36,311 nt of DNA, from the NCBI GenBank assembly GCA_028817855.1, contig JAPPOT010000152.1:1-36311 (forward strand), given 5' to 3'. This document shows, piece by piece, positions 31,932-36,311 of this stretch. The notes under the pieces were generated by a model, which saw only the letters and a program-made list of their open reading frames with translations, made no database searches and was not told the DNA's origin. The translations under genes and the position numbers were made by a program. Position 1 is the first letter of the stretch. Every line of letters starts with the position of its first letter. This stretch comes from Myxococcales bacterium. GTDB lineage: Bacteria; Myxococcota_A; Polyangia; Polyangiales; JAFGIB01.

Positions 31932-33371
31932 GTGAGCGCACGCGCCTCGCAGCCGGGGGGTCGGATGGCGCCGGCGGCGCTGCGCCTGTGGGTGGGCGGG
32001 CTCGTATTGATGGCTGCGGTCTTGCGCCTGGGGGCGGCCCGCGGCGAGCTCTGGCTCGACGAGATCTGGTCATTGCAGCTGGCAGCGCGCCTGCCGACAC
32101 CACTGCACGCCTTCGGGCTGGCGCACGACAACAACCACATCGCCAATACCCTGTGGCTGTCCGTGCTGCCCGCCGACCTGCCGGCCCTCGCCTACCGCCT
32201 ACCCGCGGTGGTGGCCGGGGTCGCGATGGTGCTGCTCGCCTGGTTGTGGTCGCGGCGTCACGGAGTCGCCACCGGGCTCGCGACCGCCGCGTTGCTCGCC
32301 TGCTCGCTGATGCTGGTGCACTACGGCTCGGAAGCGCGCGGCTACGGGCTCGCGCTCGGCTCGATCATGCTCGCTCTGTTCGTGCTGGAGCAGCGACTCG
32401 CCGCCGGCGCGCGTGCGGGTAGTGTGCTGCTCTTTGGCGCCGCGGTCGGGCTCGCCCTCTTCGCGCATCTGTCGTCCGTGACCGCCTACCTGGCGCTCGG
32501 CGGCTACTGGCTGGCGGCCCGCCGCCCGCGGCTGTCGAGCTCCGAGCTGTTGCGCGAGGGGGTGTTGCTGCATGGTGTGCCTGTGGCTGTTGGGCTCGCG
32601 CTGGCCGCGGGCTTTGTCCGCGGGATGAGGATCGGCGGCGGCTTCGAGACCGGGCAGCTCGAGACCCTGCGCGACACCGCTGGCTTCTGCTTCGGCTTGC
32701 AGCTACCACCATCGCTCGCGTGGGTGGCAGCCGCGGCGCTGCTCGCGCTGCTGGCCGTCGGCGCGCGGATGCTCTGGCGCGGTGCGCGGGCCGAGCTCGT
32801 GCTCTACGGCCTCGGCGTCTTCGTGCCGGTACTGGCGATGGCGCTGCGCGACCCGCGCCACCTGGCACCGCGCTACTTGCTGATCTCCGTGCTCTTCCTC
32901 GCGCTGCTCTCCGGGCGAGTGCTCGGTACGGCGCTCGCCGGCGGCGGCGTGCGGCGCGTCGCGGCGGGCGCTGCCCTGGCACTGCTCCTGGTCGGCAATC
33001 TAGCGGGTGACTTTCAGTTGTTGCGCGACGGTCGCGGCGGCTACCGTGCGGCCGTCGCGCACGTGGTCGCCCAGAGCGGGCCGGGACCCATTACGCTGAC
33101 CTCAGACAACGACTTTCGCAACCCGATGGTGCTGGCGTTCCACGGTCGCGGTCTTCCGGGAGCCGAGCGCATCCGCTTCTTCCCGGCAGCGCAGCGTCCA
33201 GCTCAGGGCACCGACTGGTTGATCCTGCACCGCATCGGCGGGCGCGGCGGCGAGCCCCAGCCGGCGGTGCGCTTCCGCGGCCATCGCTTCGAGCGCGCTT
33301 CCGCCTTTCCCAGCGCGCCGCTGTCGGGCATGGCCTGGTACCTCTACCGCCGCGCCGGGCCTAGTCCTTGA
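31932..33371 (+). CDS. GT-C-type (GT39-like) integral membrane protein
   Basis: A 479-residue protein from a GTG at 31932; an ATG at 31965 is also possible. Near the start GELWLDEIWSLQLA has the acidic DE motif of GT-C glycosyltransferases, and HDNNHIANTLWL follows. About nine or ten hydrophobic helices cover residues 15 to about 355 (VALALLALL-type segments), ending in a soluble C-terminal domain of about 120 residues. Such proteins transfer sugars from a lipid-linked donor. The donor and acceptor are unknown, and the sequence is divergent. It overlaps the convergent nitrilase end by 11 nt. Confidence 0.72.
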   Translation: MSARASQPGGRMAPAALRLWVGGLVLMAAVLRLGAARGELWLDEIWSLQLAARLPTPLHAFGLAHDNNHIANTLWLSVLPADLPALAYRLPAVVAGVAMVLLAWLWSRRHGVATGLATAALLACSLMLVHYGSEARGYGLALGSIMLALFVLEQRLAAGARAGSVLLFGAAVGLALFAHLSSVTAYLALGGYWLAARRPRLSSSELLREGVLLHGVPVAVGLALAAGFVRGMRIGGGFETGQLETLRDTAGFCFGLQLPPSLAWVAAAALLALLAVGARMLWRGARAELVLYGLGVFVPVLAMALRDPRHLAPRYLLISVLFLALLSGRVLGTALAGGGVRRVAAGAALALLLVGNLAGDFQLLRDGRGGYRAAVAHVVAQSGPGPITLTSDNDFRNPMVLAFHGRGLPGAERIRFFPAAQRPAQGTDWLILHRIGGRGGEPQPAVRFRGHRFERASAFPSAPLSGMAWYLYRRAGPSP

Positions 33372-34290
33372 TCTCGAGTGGGCGGCGCTTCTTGCGCTTG
33401 AGCTTGAGCTTGACCACGTCCGGGCGGGCGTAGTGTCCGGAGCCGTCGACGATCGCCTTCACGCGGTCGATATCGGCGAAGTCCAGCTCCGCGTAGAGGA
33501 TGCCCTCTGCGTCCTCGAGTGGACCGGCCAGGTGCTTGCCGCGCGGCGAGAGGATCGACGAGTAGCCGCCACCGGGTGAGAGGTGCTCGGCCAGGTCGCC
33601 CAGCGTGGCGTCCATGCCCGCGATCATTTCTTCCGTCAGGATCGAGGTCACGTTGATCACGAAGGTCTGCCCCTCGAAGGCGTAGCTGCGCACCGCGGCG
33701 TCGATCACGTCGTTGATGCCGGCCATGCCGCCGGGCCAGTTGGCGATGTGGATCTGCTCACCCTGGCCCTGGACGGCGTAGCGGAAGAGGGGATTGGTGT
33801 GCTCGTAGCAGATCAGCGCCCCCACCTTACCGAACTCGGTGTCGTAGAGCTGGATGTCGGAGCCGTCCCCGCGCCCCCAGACAAGGCGCTCATGGCTGGT
33901 CGGCACGAGCTTGCGGCGGTTGCCGAGGATCGTGCCGTCGGCGCCGATGAAGAGCTGGCTGTTGTAGAGGGTGCCGCCCTCGCGCTCGTTCAGGCCCATC
34001 ACCACCATGCACTCGGCCTCCCGTGCGGCGGCGCACAGGGCGTCGGTGGTCTCGGAGCCGATCGTGACGGCCTGGTCGTAGAGGCGCTGCATGTAGCCGT
34101 TGATCTGCGTCGGCGGCAGGAAGAGGGCGAAGTAGGGGTAGCCGGGTAGGAAGGTCTCCGGGAAGGCGACGAGCTTCGCGCCCTCGCCGCCGGCCTCGGC
34201 GATCGCCTCGCAGGCCTTGTCGGTGGTGGCCTCGCGGTCGAGAAAGACCGGAGCCAGCTGCGCAGCAGCGACCTTCACGTTCGTGGGCAT
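33361..34290 (-). CDS. Nitrilase (carbon-nitrogen hydrolase)
   Basis: A 309-residue protein. The start at 34290 has GAGGAGAT upstream. The catalytic triad is clear: Glu45 (FPETFLPGYP), Lys127 (RRKLVPTSHERLVWG) and Cys161 (GALICYEHTNPL). The CYEH(T)NPL form and the SHERLVWGRGDGS block point to branch-1 nitrilases, which convert nitriles to carboxylic acid and ammonia, rather than to amidase or NAD synthetase branches. The C-terminal tail is Lys/Arg-rich (LKLKRKKRRP). It is 19 nt downstream of the permease fusion, the likely same operon, which suggests uptake and hydrolysis of a nitrogen compound (inference). Confidence 0.88.
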   Translation of the reverse strand: MPTNVKVAAAQLAPVFLDREATTDKACEAIAEAGGEGAKLVAFPETFLPGYPYFALFLPPTQINGYMQRLYDQAVTIGSETTDALCAAAREAECMVVMGLNEREGGTLYNSQLFIGADGTILGNRRKLVPTSHERLVWGRGDGSDIQLYDTEFGKVGALICYEHTNPLFRYAVQGQGEQIHIANWPGGMAGINDVIDAAVRSYAFEGQTFVINVTSILTEEMIAGMDATLGDLAEHLSPGGGYSSILSPRGKHLAGPLEDAEGILYAELDFADIDRVKAIVDGSGHYARPDVVKLKLKRKKRRPLEIKD

Positions 34291-34309
34291 GACATCTCCT
34301 CGCTCTTCG

Positions 34310-36311
34310 TCAGTCTTCGCTATCGATCGCGTCCGCGCCGGCATCGTCCAGCTCGGCGGGCGGGGGTAGGCTGCCCGGCGGCCGGGCCAGCTCGGGAGGC
34401 GTGTCGCTGACCGGTTTGACGTGCAACGTCGAGGAGGCCAGCAACACCGCCTGCAGCTCGCTCGCGTTGTCCGAGGCGCGCAACCGCTCCAGCAGGCGCG
34501 TCTCGGTCACCAGCCAGGCCAGGCTCGAGAGGATCTTCAGGTGGGTGTTGCGGTCGCTGGGAGGCCCCATCGTCACGAAGAAGACGTCCACGGGGGCGCC
34601 GTCGGGCGCGCGGTAGTCCATCGCCTCGGCGGTGGTGAAGACGCCGACGTAGGAGCGCGATGCGTTCGCCACCGTCGCGTGGGGCACCGCGAGGCCTTTG
34701 CCGATGGCGGTGCTCTGCGCCCGCTCGCGGTCCCACAGCGCATCCTCGATCGCTTGCGCGTCCACCCCCTCGATCGCCTTGTCGAAGGCGTGTGCGAAGT
34801 AGCCGAAGAGCTGCTGCTTGGTCATGCGCGGCAGGCGCGCGGCCATGCACTCACCGACCAGGTAGCGGTCGATCGGCACGCGGTCGCTGTCCGCCGCGGT
34901 GTCGAGGCTGAAGGCGCGATCGATCAACATGCGTGGCGCCTTCAAGCGCAGCGCCGAGCAGGCGGACTGGCGCATCAGGCGGTCCGAGCGCGAGCCGCGC
35001 ACCTGACGCCACCAGCGGATCTCCGGCGGTGCCCCGAGGACGAGCAAATCGAAATCCGCGGTCAACCCTGCCAGATCGTTGACCGCGTCGCGTCCTCGCA
35101 CCAGCCGCGTCTTGGGCGGCGTCGTGCAGAGGTCGACCATCTGGTCCAGGTAGCCCTGCTCGGCGCGCACTTCGTCCCCGCTGGCCTGCTCGTCCACCCA
35201 GCGCGCGAAGGTGAGCTCGGCCCGGTGGACCTTGGCCAGGTGGTCGGCCGTGATCGCGACCAGGGCATCGTGGGGCCCCGGCTCGGGCACCGCCAGGATG
35301 GTGGTCACGTAGCGCGAGCCCACGTCCTTGAAGACGGCCAGGTTGCACGAGAGGTGGTCGACCAACCAGCCCAGCGGGTTGAACGGCAGCACCCCGCGCT
35401 CGGTGCGTCCCTGCCACTCCATCACCAGCCACTCGCAGTGCACGCGCCGGGAGATCTCGTGCACGATGCGAATGTGGTCGTGGGTGGCGACGGCGTCGAA
35501 GACGATGTCGTGGCGGCGCTCCTCCGCCAGCTTCTGGATGCGGCGCCGCAGCGAGCCTACCAGCGGGTCCTGCAGGTCCGCATCGAGGGCGATCTGCTCG
35601 GGCACGTCGGTGATGTGCACGACCTCGACCTTGTCACCGCCGCCGAGGGCGTCGCCCAGCTCGGCCAAGGATTCGGCGCCCCGGGCCTTGCCGAGCAGCG
35701 GCACCACGACGGCCGCCTTGGTCGGCAGCTCCAGGTGGGGCTGGGGGCTGGTCAGCAGCTCCCGCCGCGGTCCCAGGCGGCCGAGCACGCCGAGGCGGTC
35801 GGTCTGCCGCCGCCCGAATACCAGGAAGAGCAGCAGCCCGGGGATCGTCATGGCCGCGAGCGCGATCATGCTCGCCAGCCCCAGCGTGAACATCAGCGCC
35901 AGCCCGAGTACCACGCCGACCACCTGCACGTAGGGGTAGAGGGGCGAGCGGAAGGTCGGCTTGTACCACTGGATCGAGCTCTCGCGCAGGACCAGCACCG
36001 CGAGGTTGTTGGCCATGTAGCCGGCGATCATCAACGAGCTGGCGAGCTTGGCGATGCCCTCCACGTCGAGGAAGATGATCGCGGCGGCCATCAGCGAGCC
36101 CGTCAGCACGATCGCCGGCACCGGCGTCATGAAGCGCGCGCTGACGTAGCTGAGCGCGTCGGGCATCAGCTTGTTGCGGCTCATGGCGAAGGGGAAGCGG
36201 GAAGCCGCCAGCAGGCCCGAGTTCGCCATCGACGTCATCGTGATGACGCCGAGCACCGCGGCCCCGATGCCGACCATCGGACCCGCCACGCGATCGGCCA
36301 TGGTGTAGATC
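34310..36311 (-). CDS. Amino-acid permease / two USP-like domains / EIIA fusion, 5' end missing
   Basis: At least 666 residues are visible; the frame is open to the window edge and begins upstream of it. Order: the C-terminal helices of an APC-type amino-acid permease (about 1-170, with SRFPFAMSRNKLMPDALSYV and a PLYPYVQVVGVVLGLALMF helix); two universal-stress-protein-like domains (about 190-490, with VVVPLLGKARGAESLAELGDAL and FDLLVLGAPPE); and a PTS EIIA type 2 (PtsN-like) domain (about 510-640) with the phosphorylatable His in GLAVPHATV (codon 34679-34681). The EIIA domain suggests control of transport by phosphorelay, as known for PtsN. A nitrilase gene follows. Confidence 0.82.
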   Translation of the reverse strand, partial: IYTMADRVAGPMVGIGAAVLGVITMTSMANSGLLAASRFPFAMSRNKLMPDALSYVSARFMTPVPAIVLTGSLMAAAIIFLDVEGIAKLASSLMIAGYMANNLAVLVLRESSIQWYKPTFRSPLYPYVQVVGVVLGLALMFTLGLASMIALAAMTIPGLLLFLVFGRRQTDRLGVLGRLGPRRELLTSPQPHLELPTKAAVVVPLLGKARGAESLAELGDALGGGDKVEVVHITDVPEQIALDADLQDPLVGSLRRRIQKLAEERRHDIVFDAVATHDHIRIVHEISRRVHCEWLVMEWQGRTERGVLPFNPLGWLVDHLSCNLAVFKDVGSRYVTTILAVPEPGPHDALVAITADHLAKVHRAELTFARWVDEQASGDEVRAEQGYLDQMVDLCTTPPKTRLVRGRDAVNDLAGLTADFDLLVLGAPPEIRWWRQVRGSRSDRLMRQSACSALRLKAPRMLIDRAFSLDTAADSDRVPIDRYLVGECMAARLPRMTKQQLFGYFAHAFDKAIEGVDAQAIEDALWDRERAQSTAIGKGLAVPHATVANASRSYVGVFTTAEAMDYRAPDGAPVDVFFVTMGPPSDRNTHLKILSSLAWLVTETRLLERLRASDNASELQAVLLASSTLHVKPVSDTPPELARPPGSLPPPAELDDAGADAIDSED

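Overview
The window is a GC-rich chromosomal segment from a bacterium that looks like a member of Myxococcota, probably near the Polyangia/Sandaracinaceae-type lineages. The reasons are: many short-signal lipoproteins with Asp/Gly/Pro-rich linkers; C-terminal Cys + hydrophobic helix + Arg-cluster tails of the MYXO-CTERM kind; a DUF1552/DUF1592 pair; DUF2330; copper type II monooxygenases; and von Willebrand-A lipoproteins. The lineage call is inference. No tRNA, rRNA, CRISPR array, phage or transposase gene was seen.

Layout. (1) 1-6160, almost all on the minus strand: an ImuA-like gene whose stop overlaps the start of a gene cut off by the window edge (probably imuB), a Tat-exported DUF362 lipoprotein, an Asp/Gly-rich lipoprotein, then an outer-membrane-like protein / ECF sigma factor / TPR anti-sigma-like operon. 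(2) 6307-11002: DUF1552 and DUF1592 genes coupled by a GTGA overlap, the latter ending in a CBM2-like domain, then a frameshifted lipoprotein. (3) 11529-16846: DUF2330 and VWA surface proteins, an AraC-type protein without its DNA-binding half, a copper type II monooxygenase and the C-terminal remnant of a second copy. (4) 16879-23445: acyl-CoA dehydrogenase, a sialidase-fold surface protein, a cytochrome-fused copper monooxygenase with a clear terminator, an unusual AT-richer intergenic region with palindromes, and two small exported proteins. (5) 23418-30312: GNAT, error-prone polymerase dnaE2, a second acyl-CoA dehydrogenase and more lipoproteins. (6) 30346-36311: MYXO-CTERM protein, a GT-C-like membrane protein, a nitrilase, and an amino-acid-permease/USP/EIIA fusion that runs off the end.

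How parts work together. imuA(-imuB) and dnaE2 lie 23 kb apart but carry the same 18-nt palindrome, ACTGA-N8-TCAGT, at the same distance (13-14 nt) from their start codons. In imuA it sits exactly between a -35 and a -10 hexamer. This is a shared LexA-type operator for a split SOS mutasome. Many of the other genes encode exported or surface proteins, several with heme c or copper sites, which suggests oxidative chemistry outside the cytoplasm.

The most unusual non-coding signal is a family of three dispersed elements (3422-3556, 6212-6296, 11012-11178). All have identical 11-nt inverted ends (CTAGCCCGGAT), conserved subterminal blocks and a variable middle. Each one touches, or lies within 10 nt of, a start codon, and one also supplies a stop codon.
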